NCBI GenBank assembly: GCA_030430575.1
Contig: JAUIKF010000005.1
Span: 1 to 64,000, forward strand
DNA length: 64,000 bases
Direction of reading: 5' to 3'
From: Bacteroidia bacterium
GTDB taxonomy: Bacteria; Bacteroidota; Bacteroidia; J057
A program made the translations under genes and the position numbers. The stretch's first letter is position 1, and every line of letters begins with the position of its first letter. This document shows, one piece after another, positions 45,269 to 54,786 of the stretch. The notes beneath the pieces are model-generated. The model ran no database searches and had not been told where the DNA came from. It saw nothing but the letters and a program-made list of their open reading frames with translations.

Positions 45269-45335
45269 ACCACGGATTACACAGATTTGCACGGATTAAA
45301 AAAGAAAACCTGTGGGAATCTGAGTAATCTGTGGT
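45269..45335. repeat. Dispersed hairpin repeat (CCACGGATTACAC family), copy 2
   Basis: Arms starting ACCACGGATTAC (45269-45280) and ending GTAATCTGTGGT (45324-45335) pair with one wobble and run into TTTTT. It is related to 25961-26028. The rest of the gap 45156-45501 shows only the terminator at 45181. Confidence 0.75.
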
Positions 45336-45501
45336 TTTTCTTCTCCCCTCGATTAAAATCCTAGAACAACCTTTTTTTATCACCTAGTATCACACCAACC
45401 TCTTCCTTTTACCCCAATTCATGCCTAACTTCGGGATCGATTAGCTGCCAACATTTCATTAAAATAGCTGTTACCTTTTGTCATAAATCCACTCTGTAAG
45501 C

Positions 45502-48500
45502 ATGAAACGTATCAAGAAATTCCTCAAAATCCTTGGGATCGTCATAGGCCTGTTGCTAGTGTTATTGATCACCTTGCCTTTTCTTTTTCAAGATAAAATC
45601 AAGCAAGCTGTCTTGGACCAAGTCAATGAAAACCTGAATGCAGAAGTCTATTTGGCTGATGTGGGGCTTTCTTTTATCAAAAACTTTCCTGATGCCTCTG
45701 TATCGATCACGGATTTTGGGGTGGTGGGCAAAGGCCCCTTTGAAGGGGATACCTTGGTGCAAGGCAAGCGTTTTGAGCTGATTGCAGACTTGATGACCGT
45801 GATTTCTGGGAATTCAATCAAGATCAAAGGCGTCGCCTTGGATCAGCCCAAACTCAAGGTCCTGGTCCTCGAGGACAGCACCGCCAATTATGACATTGCC
45901 CTGCCCGATACGGCAACGGCAGCGGTGGATACTGCAGCGGAGGAAAGCCTTGAGTTCTTGATCAATCTTCAGTCTTATCGCATCACCGATGGCAGTTTGT
46001 ATTATGAGGACAAGACCATGCCGCTGCGTGCCAGTCTACACGCGCTCAATCACAGTGGCAAAGGAGACTTTACCGCCACCAATTATGACCTCAAGACCCA
46101 AACTTCTGCCAAGGACATCACGGTCGTATTTGACAATGTGGCCTACCTCAAACGAGCGAATATCGATGCCGATGTAAACATGAATATCGATGTGGCGAAG
46201 GATTTGACGATAAAATTGTTGGAGAATATTATCCGGCTAAATGAACTCTCTACAGCAGTTGATGGGGCAATCGCTATGCCTGGAGATGACATCAGCCTGG
46301 ACCTAGCATTTGACCTGAAAGAGACGAACTTCCGCGATTTGTTGTCTTTGGTACCAGGCATATACACAGCTGATTTCAAAGACATCAAGACAGAAGGGTT
46401 TTTGGCGATGAAGGGATTTGTGAAAGGGGTGTACAATGAAACGAGTATGCCTGGGTTTGGACTGGATCTGGAAGTGAGAAATGGTAAAATCCAATACCCA
46501 GATTTGCCTGAACCCATCTCTAATATCGGCATCGATCTCCATGTCAATGAGCCTGACGGCACATTTGACGCTTTTGAGATGAATCTCAAGCGCCTACATG
46601 CCGAGCTTGGCAAGAACCCGATAGACGGCAAACTCACCCTCAAGGGCCTTGGGCCCATGAACCTGGACGGCGCCCTCGTCGCCGATGTGAACCTCGAAGA
46701 ACTCAGCCGCATGGTGCCCATGGAAGGCACAGAGTTGCGGGGACGCTTTCAAGTCAATGGCACTGCCAAAGGTATCTATGACGATGCCAAAGGGACCTTC
46801 CCAACGGCGGAAGCTGTTATGAGCCTAAGCGACGGTTATGTGAAAAACAGCGAATACCCTACGGAAATCACAGATCTTAATGTGCAAGCATCCCTAAAGG
46901 ACGCTAGTGCAGACCTCGCAGCGGCTGTTTTTGAAGTGCCAGCTTTCAGCTTTAAATTAGATGGAGAACCGCTCGCAGGAAGCGCCATCGTAAAAGACTT
47001 TTCCGATCCGGCCTATGATGTCCAGGCCAACGGAACGTTGGATTTGGACAAACTGATGAAGGTCTATCCCATCGATAGCATGGAATTGAGCGGAAAGATT
47101 TTGGTGGAGAACTTTCGGACCCAAGGACGGATGTCAGACATAGAAGCGGAGCGTTATACGGCCCTTCCCACGAGTGGAAAAGTGCAAGTAGACAACCTCC
47201 GTTATCTGGATTACGAGCTTGGCAATCCCGTGACTGTAGATAAAGGTACTGCTTCCTTCACGCCTGAACGATTGGAAATCAGTGGCGCAAGTGGAATGCT
47301 TGGGACAAGTGATTATCAAGTGAGCGGTTTTATTGATAATTACCTCAAATACGCTTTGCTAGAAAATGAACCCCTCTCAGGGACTTTGCAATTCACTTCC
47401 AAAAAACTAGACCTCAACGAGTGGATGGAAGAGGAGATACCTCCTGCGGTTCAGGAACAAATGGAAGAAGTGCCGTTGGAAGCTTTTCCCATACCAAAGG
47501 GAATCGATATGGACATTGTGGGTTCCGTAGATGAAGTAATCTATGATACTTATAACCTGAAAAAGGTATCGGGAAAAGTCGAAATCGCTGATGAGGCTAT
47601 GGTGATGAAGGACGTAGGGTTCAATTTGTTGGGGTCTCAGATGAAAATGGGCGGCAGTTATGACACCAAAGTGCCTTATGAGCCAGCGTATAGCTTTTTC
47701 ATGGATTTGAGGGACCTCAATATCGGAAAAGCCGCTCAGGCGTTTTCCACCTTGCAGACCTTTGCGCCCATTACCCAATTGATCGACGGTGCCGCCAATA
47801 CCACCTTCGCCATCAGTGGTAAACTCAAGAAAAACCTAGATCCTATTCTGGAATCCATCAATAGTGAAGGCGCTTTTGAGGTGCTCAAAGGAAGTCTGCA
47901 AGAGAGCAAAAGCTTTGGGCTGCTCGCAGACCTGACCAAGATTGACAAACTCAAATCCCTGGACATTGGCGGAGCCAAGGGCTGGTTCACCATTCAGGAT
48001 GGCTATTTGGAAGTAACGCCCATTGAGCTTTCGATTGGGGATATACAGCTATCGATTGGCGGTAAGCAAAACCTCAGTGGCAATTTGGACTACGATATCC
48101 TTATGGACATTCCCGCTGGTAAGACAGGGCAAGCTGCATTTTCCGCCTTATCCAATCTCACTGGCACCTCTCTCAAAACCGATGACCGCGTAGCGATCGA
48201 CCTCAAGCTTGGTGGCACCTTCAAAGAACCCAAGCTGCAAAACGTCCGCAGCAATACTGCTGACCAAGTCAAGAATGACCTCATCACAGCAGGTGCAGAT
48301 AAGCTGAATGATGCGCTTAAGGACAAAACGGGCGTAGACGTTGACGTCCCACTCAATAAGGATAGCCTCAAGCAGACGGTAGACGTCGCCAAGCAACAGG
48401 CGCAGGACTCCCTGAAGGCTGTGGCCGACCGCGCCAAAAAGCGCGCCGAAGACTCCGTCAAGGCCGTCATCGCTGCCCAGAAGCTCGAAGCGCAAAAGAA

Positions 48501-48609
48501 ACTTGAAGCAGAGCTAGAGAAGAACCTCGGCTCAGGAGCCAAGAATGCCTTGGATAGCCTCAAGACCAAATTCAAGATTCCCAAGTTTGGGAAGAAAAAG
48601 AAGAATTAG
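45502..48609 (+). CDS. AsmA-family envelope protein
   Basis: A 1035-residue inner-membrane-anchored protein with one N-terminal helix (about 9-30, ILGIVIGLLLVLLITLPFLF). A long periplasmic beta-rich part of the AsmA/TamB-like repeating groove type follows. The opening DKIKQAVLDQVNENLNAEVYLADVGLSFIKNFPDASVSITDFGVVG is typical. The C-terminal AsmA region is about 770-920 (INSEGAFEVLKGSLQE...IELSIGDIQLSIGGKQNLSGNLDYDILMDIP). The last 110 residues are a Lys/Ala/Glu coiled coil with repeated DSLK/DSVK words. Relatives form bridges for lipid transport to the outer membrane. A single gene. Confidence 0.9.
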   Translation: MKRIKKFLKILGIVIGLLLVLLITLPFLFQDKIKQAVLDQVNENLNAEVYLADVGLSFIKNFPDASVSITDFGVVGKGPFEGDTLVQGKRFELIADLMTVISGNSIKIKGVALDQPKLKVLVLEDSTANYDIALPDTATAAVDTAAEESLEFLINLQSYRITDGSLYYEDKTMPLRASLHALNHSGKGDFTATNYDLKTQTSAKDITVVFDNVAYLKRANIDADVNMNIDVAKDLTIKLLENIIRLNELSTAVDGAIAMPGDDISLDLAFDLKETNFRDLLSLVPGIYTADFKDIKTEGFLAMKGFVKGVYNETSMPGFGLDLEVRNGKIQYPDLPEPISNIGIDLHVNEPDGTFDAFEMNLKRLHAELGKNPIDGKLTLKGLGPMNLDGALVADVNLEELSRMVPMEGTELRGRFQVNGTAKGIYDDAKGTFPTAEAVMSLSDGYVKNSEYPTEITDLNVQASLKDASADLAAAVFEVPAFSFKLDGEPLAGSAIVKDFSDPAYDVQANGTLDLDKLMKVYPIDSMELSGKILVENFRTQGRMSDIEAERYTALPTSGKVQVDNLRYLDYELGNPVTVDKGTASFTPERLEISGASGMLGTSDYQVSGFIDNYLKYALLENEPLSGTLQFTSKKLDLNEWMEEEIPPAVQEQMEEVPLEAFPIPKGIDMDIVGSVDEVIYDTYNLKKVSGKVEIADEAMVMKDVGFNLLGSQMKMGGSYDTKVPYEPAYSFFMDLRDLNIGKAAQAFSTLQTFAPITQLIDGAANTTFAISGKLKKNLDPILESINSEGAFEVLKGSLQESKSFGLLADLTKIDKLKSLDIGGAKGWFTIQDGYLEVTPIELSIGDIQLSIGGKQNLSGNLDYDILMDIPAGKTGQAAFSALSNLTGTSLKTDDRVAIDLKLGGTFKEPKLQNVRSNTADQVKNDLITAGADKLNDALKDKTGVDVDVPLNKDSLKQTVDVAKQQAQDSLKAVADRAKKRAEDSVKAVIAAQKLEAQKKLEAELEKNLGSGAKNALDSLKTKFKIPKFGKKKKN

Positions 48610-48746
48610 ATTTTTTGAGGACAAAAATCTGTGGGGGGACTGTGAAGCAGCATAGCATAAACTTGCTACTGATCCCCTTTTTAGCTTTTTTTGCGGAATC
48701 AAAGGGAAAGGCCCTTTGAAGGGACAAAACACAGAACTACAATACG

Positions 48747-49268
48747 GTGGATCCACATTTACTTCAGACGATTCTCTTTTGGTTTTTTGCGATTCTAGGC
48801 CTTGGCGGTGGCGTCGGCCTTTTGTTCAATCGCAACCCCATATATGCGGCCCTGTGCCTCGTAATCAACTTTTTCAGCATTGCTGGCCTTTACCTTTCCC
48901 TCAGCGCTGAGTTCCTCGCTGTCATACAGGTATTGGTGTATGCCGGGGCCATTATGGTCCTATTTATCTTTGTGATCATGCTCTTGAACCTCAACGAGGA
49001 GCAAGAAGTAGGGGGCTTTGATATGCGAAAAGGCATTGCCTTTATCTTGGGATTGGGCTTTGTCGCGGAAATGTTTTTTGCGTTGCGCGGATTTGTGGAG
49101 CCGAAGGAGAGCAATCGCGTGACAGATGTATTTGAGGGAGGAGCGGTAGAATCGATCGGCCAGGCCCTGATGACGGAATATATTTTTCCTTTTGAGATTA
49201 TCTCCGTGATATTGCTGTCCGCTTTGATCGGTGCGATTGTCGTGGCGAGGAAGTATAAGTATGAGTAG
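48747..49268 (+). CDS. nuoJ: NADH-quinone oxidoreductase subunit J
   Basis: Membrane subunit of respiratory complex I, 173 residues with five helices. Family marks include FWFFAILGLGGGVGLLFNRNPIYAALCLVINFFSIAGLYL and the pi-bulge helix AVIQVLVYAGAIMVLFIFVIMLL. The start is GTG at 48747; no better start is near. nuoK and nuoL follow on the same strand, but nuoI is not upstream; an AsmA gene is there instead. Confidence 0.95.
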   Translation: MDPHLLQTILFWFFAILGLGGGVGLLFNRNPIYAALCLVINFFSIAGLYLSLSAEFLAVIQVLVYAGAIMVLFIFVIMLLNLNEEQEVGGFDMRKGIAFILGLGFVAEMFFALRGFVEPKESNRVTDVFEGGAVESIGQALMTEYIFPFEIISVILLSALIGAIVVARKYKYE

Positions 49269-49277
49269 GGGGGAAAT

Positions 49278-49388
49278 GTTGAATTATGAATTTTGAATAA
49301 GGAATGTTAGTGAGTGCCTTTCCATTCAAAATTCACCATTCAATCATTCAAAATTCATTCAAAACTCACCATTCAATCATTCAAAATT
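49278..49388. repeat. CATTCAAAATTC word family, inverted
   Basis: A reverse-oriented word (49278-49305, TGAATTTTGAATAAGGAATG-like) faces a run of forward words (49321-49388: CCATTCAAAATTCACC, CAATCATTCAAAATTC and others). Similar words occur before genes at 10459, 21088 and 27590. The array ends 17 bases before nuoK. Confidence 0.65.
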
Positions 49389-49405
49389 AGTTAGTCTTAA
49401 CAATT

Positions 49406-49720
49406 ATGGAATTTTTTGAACCAAATGCCTTTACCTATTTGATGGTCAGTGTGATCATGTTCGCACTGGGCACAGTAGGGGTGATGATACGGCGAAATGC
49501 GATTGTGGTGTTTATGTGTATTGAGTTGATGCTGAATGCCGTGAACCTTGCCTTAGTGACTTTCTCCAATATGTATGATGACGATGCTGGGATGCTGTTT
49601 GTGTTTTTTGTAATGTGTGTGGCGGCGGCTGAAGCTGTGGTAGGGCTGGCGATTATCATATCTTTATTTCGAAATAAATTAGACGTTGACATCAACCAGA
49701 TGAATATCTTCAAATGGTGA
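49406..49720 (+). CDS. nuoK: NADH-quinone oxidoreductase subunit K
   Basis: Small membrane subunit of complex I, 104 residues and three helices, part of the proton-pumping arm. The conserved Glu residues lie in [15 protein letters not shown] (helix 2) and [16 protein letters not shown] (helix 3). It is separated from nuoJ by 137 bases of repeat sequence and from nuoL by another hairpin repeat, which is more than usual for this operon. Confidence 0.96.
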   Translation: MEFFEPNAFTYLMVSVIMFALGTVGVMIRRNAIVVFMCIELMLNAVNLALVTFSNMYDDDAGMLFVFFVMCVAAAEAVVGLAIIISLFRNKLDVDINQMNIFKW

Positions 49721-49762
49721 TACGGTGTTAATAAAGTCATTATTACTTTGAGCAGTTTAGAA

Positions 49763-49832
49763 AACCATATAAGACATATAAGATCATTTAAGCTTCTTTT
49801 CACTTATATGCACTTCAACGCCTTATATGGTT
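49763..49832. repeat. Nested inverted repeat between nuoK and nuoL
   Basis: Outer arms AACCATATAAG (49763-49773) and CTTATATGGTT (49822-49832), and inner arms CATATAAG (49775-49782) and CTTATATG (49803-49810), form a nested hairpin 14 bases before the nuoL ATG. Confidence 0.7.
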
Positions 49833-49846
49833 CAAAAAATAAATAG

Positions 49847-51790
49847 ATGAATTATTCTTTTGCTGAATGGGCCGGGATTCTCTGCATTTTGCTACCGCTT
49901 GCGGGTGCAGCGCTCATAGGACTTACGGGCTTGTTTAATGAAGCCTTTCGCAGAAAGGAAAAGCTGATCGGCGCGATTGCGACCGCTGCCGTAGCCATTC
50001 CTTTCCTGAGTTTGCTGGTGACTTTCTTGCAGTATGAAGGCGGCATCAAAGCGACGCTTTTCAGTTGGATGACTTCGGGTACCCTGGAAGTGAATTTCAC
50101 TTACCATTTAGATGAATTGTCTCTCCTGATGGGCATGATCGTCACAGGGGTGGGTGCATTGATCCACATCTACTCGATCGGCTATATGCACGGGGATAAA
50201 GGCTTCTACAAGTTTTTTGCCTACCTCAACCTCTTTATTTTCTCCATGAACAACCTGATTCTGGGAGATAATATGGTGGTTATGTTTTTGGGATGGGAAG
50301 GCGTAGGGGTGTGTTCCTATTTACTTATTGGCTTCTGGTATGAAGATATGGCCAAATCAGTCGCTGCGCAAAAAGCATTTGTCGCCAACCGCATCGGTGA
50401 CTTTGCGATGCTGATAGCGATGTTCTTGATTTTTACTCATGTAGGGAACTTGAATTTTGATTCTGTCACGGCAGGGGATTATTCAAGCAATACGTCTTAC
50501 TGGATCGCTTTGCTGATCTTCATTGCAGCGACAGGTAAATCTGCGCAGATTCCGCTATTTGTCTGGCTGCCAGACGCCATGGCCGGGCCTACGCCCGTCT
50601 CCGCCCTGATCCACGCTGCGACGATGGTGACCTCGGGCATCTACCTTATCGCGCGCATGGCGCCGATCTTCGAAATGGCCCCTGGCGTGCTCATGATCAT
50701 CGGCGTAGTCGCAGCCCTCACGGCTATCGTTGCTGCCCTGATCGCCATTGCCCAAAACGACATCAAAAAAGTATTAGCATACTCCACTGTCTCCCAACTG
50801 GGATTCATGTTTATGGCCCTTAGCGCGGGCGCTTATACCGCTGCTATTTTCCACGTGATGACTCACGCCTTCTTCAAGGCATGCCTCTTCCTCGGATCGG
50901 GTTCTGTCATTCACGGCATGGAACACATGCATACGGTCGAAGACCCCCAGGACATCCGCACCATGGGCGGCTTACGCAAATACATGCCTTCCACGGCAAA
51001 GACTTTCTGGATTTCCACCCTCGCCATCGCAGGGATTCCCCTATTTGCAGGCTTTTTCTCCAAGGACGAGATCCTCTCCAGTGTCTTTTTCAAAGGCAGT
51101 GAAGAAGCCATCTATTACCTCGTATGGGGCATAGGAGCCTTTACAGCCCTGCTGACGGCCTTCTATATGACCCGCCTGAGCTATCTGACCTTCGAAGGAA
51201 AAGAACGTTTTCCCGATACCAAAACGCCTCACGAAAGTCCTAGTCTGATGACGATTCCGTTGTGGATATTGGCTGCGCTGGCGGTTGTGGGCGGATTTGT
51301 GGGATTGCCTTATGTGATAAATCATGGCGAAGCTCATTTACTCAACCACTGGTTGAAAGAAGCGACCATTGAGACTGGTATTTTTGGTACGGAAGCTACT
51401 CCTGGAATGGAATGGTTCCTTATTGCTCTTTCTTCAGTAATCGCCATTTTGGGCGTCCTCTTTGCCCGAAACTTCTACCGCAAACACGCGCTTCAAGGCG
51501 ACACCCTCATCGCCAATCGCCTCGGCGGCTTCTACGAAGCCATGAAAGGCAAATTCTACTTCGACGAACTTTACCAAGTCATCCTCATCAAGCCCTTTGA
51601 ATGGCTCAGTGAGCGCTTTGTGCGTCGCTTCGACGAAGGCGTCATTGACGGTGCCGTCAATGGCAGTGCCAGCATCATGACCCTAGCTGGCGACTGGATG
51701 CGTAAGCTTCAGACAGGCATTATTAGCCACTATTCCCTGCTGGTTTCGCTGGGGGTGGTGTTGATGTTGGCGTATTTGATTTTTGGGTAA
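49847..51790 (+). CDS. nuoL: NADH-quinone oxidoreductase subunit L
   Basis: Antiporter-like proton-pumping subunit of complex I, 647 residues. Conserved stretches are FTYHLDELSLLMGMIVTGVGALIHIYSIGYMHGD, WEGVGVCSYLLIGFWYE, FVANRIGDFAMLIAMF, TGKSAQIPLFVWLPDAMAGPTPVSALIHAATMVTSGIYL and NDIKKVLAYSTVSQLGFM. These include the channel Lys and Glu residues. The long lateral helix and last helices are present, so the gene is complete. nuoM and nuoN do not follow; an ATPase gene starts 58 bases later. Confidence 0.97.
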   Translation: MNYSFAEWAGILCILLPLAGAALIGLTGLFNEAFRRKEKLIGAIATAAVAIPFLSLLVTFLQYEGGIKATLFSWMTSGTLEVNFTYHLDELSLLMGMIVTGVGALIHIYSIGYMHGDKGFYKFFAYLNLFIFSMNNLILGDNMVVMFLGWEGVGVCSYLLIGFWYEDMAKSVAAQKAFVANRIGDFAMLIAMFLIFTHVGNLNFDSVTAGDYSSNTSYWIALLIFIAATGKSAQIPLFVWLPDAMAGPTPVSALIHAATMVTSGIYLIARMAPIFEMAPGVLMIIGVVAALTAIVAALIAIAQNDIKKVLAYSTVSQLGFMFMALSAGAYTAAIFHVMTHAFFKACLFLGSGSVIHGMEHMHTVEDPQDIRTMGGLRKYMPSTAKTFWISTLAIAGIPLFAGFFSKDEILSSVFFKGSEEAIYYLVWGIGAFTALLTAFYMTRLSYLTFEGKERFPDTKTPHESPSLMTIPLWILAALAVVGGFVGLPYVINHGEAHLLNHWLKEATIETGIFGTEATPGMEWFLIALSSVIAILGVLFARNFYRKHALQGDTLIANRLGGFYEAMKGKFYFDELYQVILIKPFEWLSERFVRRFDEGVIDGAVNGSASIMTLAGDWMRKLQTGIISHYSLLVSLGVVLMLAYLIFG

Positions 51791-51848
51791 ATCTCTTCCT
51801 GAAGGCTCCATTTATTTGTGTAAATTGCTGCTAAATCATATCTGATTT

Positions 51849-53414
51849 ATGCAAAAAGAATTCAATATTACTGGTATATGCCTGCCAGATCTTCACTATA
51901 TGGTGGATACTTCTGCCAAGTTTGGTGAAGTAATGGACTTGGTCGAGAAGGGCAAATATTTCGTCATCAACCGTCCCCGCCAATATGGGAAAACGACCAT
52001 GTTGGGGAATATTCAGGCTCACCTCTCCCAATCTGAGGACTACCTGCCGATTAAGCTCAATTTTCAGGGGATCGACTCGCAATGGTATGCATCTGATGCT
52101 GCTTTTGCCCAAATGTTTGTTCAAGAGCTCATCCGTGCCTTAAAATACACGCAGAAAGATTTAACCAAACTACTCCAAGCGCATTTGCCCAATGTGAAAG
52201 ATATGAGCTCACTTTCTGATGTCGTGACAGAAATGGCACATGCCATTAATCAAAAAATAGTCCTCTTGATCGACGAAGTAGATGCCAGTAGCAATTATGA
52301 GCCCTTCCTGAGCTTTCTAGGCATGCTACGTACCAAATACCTCTCCCGCACCCAGCCCCAACATGCCACTTTCCACAGCATCGTCCTAGCGGGGGTACAC
52401 GACATCAAGTCACTAAAATACAAGCTTCGCGATCCTGAAGCTGCCCAGTACAACAGCCCTTGGAATATCGCTACAGACTTCAAGGTGCGGATGAGTTTTG
52501 ACCCTGCTGAAATCTCGACCATGCTGGAGGCATACGCCCAGGCTGAAAACGTGAGAATGGATATCCCTGTGATAGCTGAAAGGTTGTATTACCATACCTC
52601 AGGATACCCCTTTTTGGTGAGTAAACTCTGTAAGCTTATTGCAGAAGATATTCTGCCAGAAAAGGCAGAAAATACTTGGGAGCTTGCGGACGTGGAGGCC
52701 GCTGTTCAACTGTTACTCAAGGAAAATAACACCAACTTCGACAGTGTGATCAAGAACCTAGAGAATCATGAAGATTTGTACAACCTGGTTTTCCAACTGG
52801 TGATTGAAGGGATAGGGACCGCATTTAATCAATATAATCCGACTATTGCCAAGGGGGTATTGTATGGCATCTTGAAAAGAAATGGTCAGGTCAAAATTCA
52901 CAACCGCATCTATGAACAACTAATCTACAGTTACCTCACTTCTATTATTGAATTGGGCCTTCGTTACGGTCCCCACAACCTTGAGTCCCAGTTTGTTTCC
53001 GCTACAGGCGAATTGGATTTGAAACGAGTGCTGGTGAAGTTTCAGGGATTTATCAAGGAACAATACAGCGAGAAGGACCTCGACTTCCTGGAGCGTCAAT
53101 GGCGTCTCGTGTTCCTGGCATTTCTCCAGCCCATCCTCAATGGAAATGGGTACACCTTCAAAGAGGTACAAATCTCAGAAGAAAAGCGCCTAGATGTTGT
53201 TGTTACCTATAAACAGTTTCGCTACATCATCGAACTTAAACGCTGGTACGGTCCTTCCTACCATGAGCGCGGCCTCGCGCAATTGGCCGACTATCTGGAC
53301 CTTCAGGGCAAAGCGGCAGGCTTTCTGGTCATCTTTGACCATAAACGGCAGGAGGTAGATAAGCAGGAGAAGCTGGAGGTAAAGGGCAAAAAGATTTTTG
53401 CGGTGTGGGTGTAA
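51849..53414 (+). CDS. AAA-ATPase-like protein with C-terminal PD-(D/E)XK nuclease-like domain
   Basis: A 521-residue cytoplasmic protein of a family with many copies in Bacteroidota. The ATPase part opens with the family YMVDTSAKFGEVMDLVEKGKYFVINRPRQYGKTTML (Walker A RPRQYGKTT, about 41-49) and has Walker B IVLLIDEVDAS (about 136). The C-terminal part has LDVVVTYKQFRYIIELKRW (about 447-465), the D...ExK core of the PD-(D/E)XK fold, then LAQLADYLDLQGKAAGFLVIFD. The biological role is unknown; a nucleic-acid or mobile-element role is possible. It has its own terminator. Confidence 0.88.
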   Translation: MQKEFNITGICLPDLHYMVDTSAKFGEVMDLVEKGKYFVINRPRQYGKTTMLGNIQAHLSQSEDYLPIKLNFQGIDSQWYASDAAFAQMFVQELIRALKYTQKDLTKLLQAHLPNVKDMSSLSDVVTEMAHAINQKIVLLIDEVDASSNYEPFLSFLGMLRTKYLSRTQPQHATFHSIVLAGVHDIKSLKYKLRDPEAAQYNSPWNIATDFKVRMSFDPAEISTMLEAYAQAENVRMDIPVIAERLYYHTSGYPFLVSKLCKLIAEDILPEKAENTWELADVEAAVQLLLKENNTNFDSVIKNLENHEDLYNLVFQLVIEGIGTAFNQYNPTIAKGVLYGILKRNGQVKIHNRIYEQLIYSYLTSIIELGLRYGPHNLESQFVSATGELDLKRVLVKFQGFIKEQYSEKDLDFLERQWRLVFLAFLQPILNGNGYTFKEVQISEEKRLDVVVTYKQFRYIIELKRWYGPSYHERGLAQLADYLDLQGKAAGFLVIFDHKRQEVDKQEKLEVKGKKIFAVWV

Positions 53415-53448
53415 AAAAAGGCACCCCGATACCTCAGGATGCCTTTTT
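53415..53448. terminator. Bidirectional terminator between convergent genes
   Basis: A stem AAAAAGGCA (53415-53423) with TGCCTTTTT (53440-53448) lies between two stop codons and has T runs on both strands. Confidence 0.85.
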
Positions 53449-53472
53449 ACGTTTTTTTGTTCCTCAAAAAAA

Positions 53473-54576
53473 CTAGCGTTGGATCATCACCTTCCTAGTG
53501 ACAATCGCGTCATTAACCGTCAATTTGAGCAAATATAGCCCATTGCTGAGGGCTGCATCCAAGTCCATGACTTCCTGGAAGCTGCCCGTTCCAACAGCAG
53601 TATTGAGCAATTGCTGGACTTTGCGGCCGCTGAGGTCCATAAGGTCAGCGCTAACCGTAGCCGCCTGATGTACATCCAAGTTCAAGGCTAATTGATCTTG
53701 GGCAGGATTGGGGCTCACCTGAAGGCCAGAGGCCAAGTCTGTAGGAAGAGAAGCCCCTATGTCCATTTCGATGACAAAATCCAGGTGACTGAAGCCGATA
53801 GCACTGCCGTTACGGCTGCTGGTAATCTCTATCGAGACGAGGAAAAGCCCTACTGGCGCTGTAGGGGTATTCCACGTTACTTCCCCAGTATTGGCATCTA
53901 CGCCATAAGCACCACCGCCATACAGCGCAGCGGAGGGATAGTTATAGTTATTCATGTTGACATTGCCAGGTACACGAATGGCGTACGTGAGGTCATCGCC
54001 ATCTGGATCAGATACATAGTCTACAAAGTTGAAGACTTGGCCACTAGTAGCTGGGCGCAACAAGTCCAAGTCTAGCTGCGGCGAGCTGTTATTGGAACCG
54101 TCAATGATGTCAAATTCCGTTTCAGCATTAAAATTGGTGAGTTCTGGGAGCGTGAGGTTGATCAAATTGATTTCACGCGCAAAGCTCTGAAAGACAACTT
54201 TCCCTGTCCCAGTACCTGGGAACGTATAGCGCGTCTGGTAGACATTTTTGCGAATGGGGCCTTTCACCACTTCGCCAGCTTTGTAAAGGCTCGTCGCAAT
54301 GTTGCAGTTGGGATTAGACCAGGTTGGGGCGGGACCGTTCACACGTGGCACATTGTTGATGCTGGTAGGGGTACCGTTGTGAAATACGACAAGGTCAATC
54401 GCACAGCGCTTAAAGGACTGGTGATAGTCATTGGTCCAGATGGTGGCTGTGAATTCATACTCTAGTCCAGAGACTTGGCGAGCGGAGACAAATCCTGCAA
54501 GGATGTCCGCTGCCTGAAGTGGTGTCATGGAAAAGAGGGTGGCTACGAGTAACAGGGCGTAAGAGAGTTTTCGCAT
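53473..54576 (-). CDS. Secreted protein with T9SS type A sorting domain
   Basis: A 367-residue protein with signal peptide MRKLSYALLLVATLFSMTPLQAADILAG. The central part has beta-sandwich features (FTATIWTNDYHQSFKRCAIDLVVFHNG..., and a cadherin-like FVDYVSDPDGDDLTYAIRVPG...DANTGEVTWNTP). The C-terminus (LASGLQVSPNPAQDQLALNL ... GLYLLKLTVNDAIVTRKVMIQR) is a type A sorting domain. It is therefore expected on the surface or outside the cell through the type IX system. Ligand or role is unknown. Confidence 0.88.
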   Translation of the reverse strand: MRKLSYALLLVATLFSMTPLQAADILAGFVSARQVSGLEYEFTATIWTNDYHQSFKRCAIDLVVFHNGTPTSINNVPRVNGPAPTWSNPNCNIATSLYKAGEVVKGPIRKNVYQTRYTFPGTGTGKVVFQSFAREINLINLTLPELTNFNAETEFDIIDGSNNSSPQLDLDLLRPATSGQVFNFVDYVSDPDGDDLTYAIRVPGNVNMNNYNYPSAALYGGGAYGVDANTGEVTWNTPTAPVGLFLVSIEITSSRNGSAIGFSHLDFVIEMDIGASLPTDLASGLQVSPNPAQDQLALNLDVHQAATVSADLMDLSGRKVQQLLNTAVGTGSFQEVMDLDAALSNGLYLLKLTVNDAIVTRKVMIQR

Positions 54577-54707
54577 AAGAGATATGGGTTATTAAGTAAA
54601 TGTGTTGTGCTAAAGAATCCTTTAGCATGAATAAGCACCAAAGCTAATGGATTTTGGGAAATGGTGCTATGGGAGGAAAGAATTAGGGGGAGAAAGATTA
54701 AGAGAAA

Positions 54708-54780
54708 AGTTCAAATTCAAGCTCAAGTGCAAGTTCAAAAAAGAGAAAACTTGAGGTTGCGTTTGAATTTGAGCTTGTAC
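54708..54780. repeat. TTCAAR ladder with inverted mate (hairpin)
   Basis: Left hexamers GTTCAA-ATTCAA-GCTCAA-GTGCAA-GTTCAA face right-hand CTTGAG-GTTGCG-TTTGAA-TTTGAG-CTTGTA across a purine spacer. It lies just after the stop of the membrane gene at 54787. Confidence 0.7.
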
Positions 54781-54786
54781 TTCTCT

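Noticed and set aside
46143-46730. 195-codon antisense frame over the AsmA gene
   Set aside because: Composition (Ser/Arg/Pro-rich) is that of a shadow frame.
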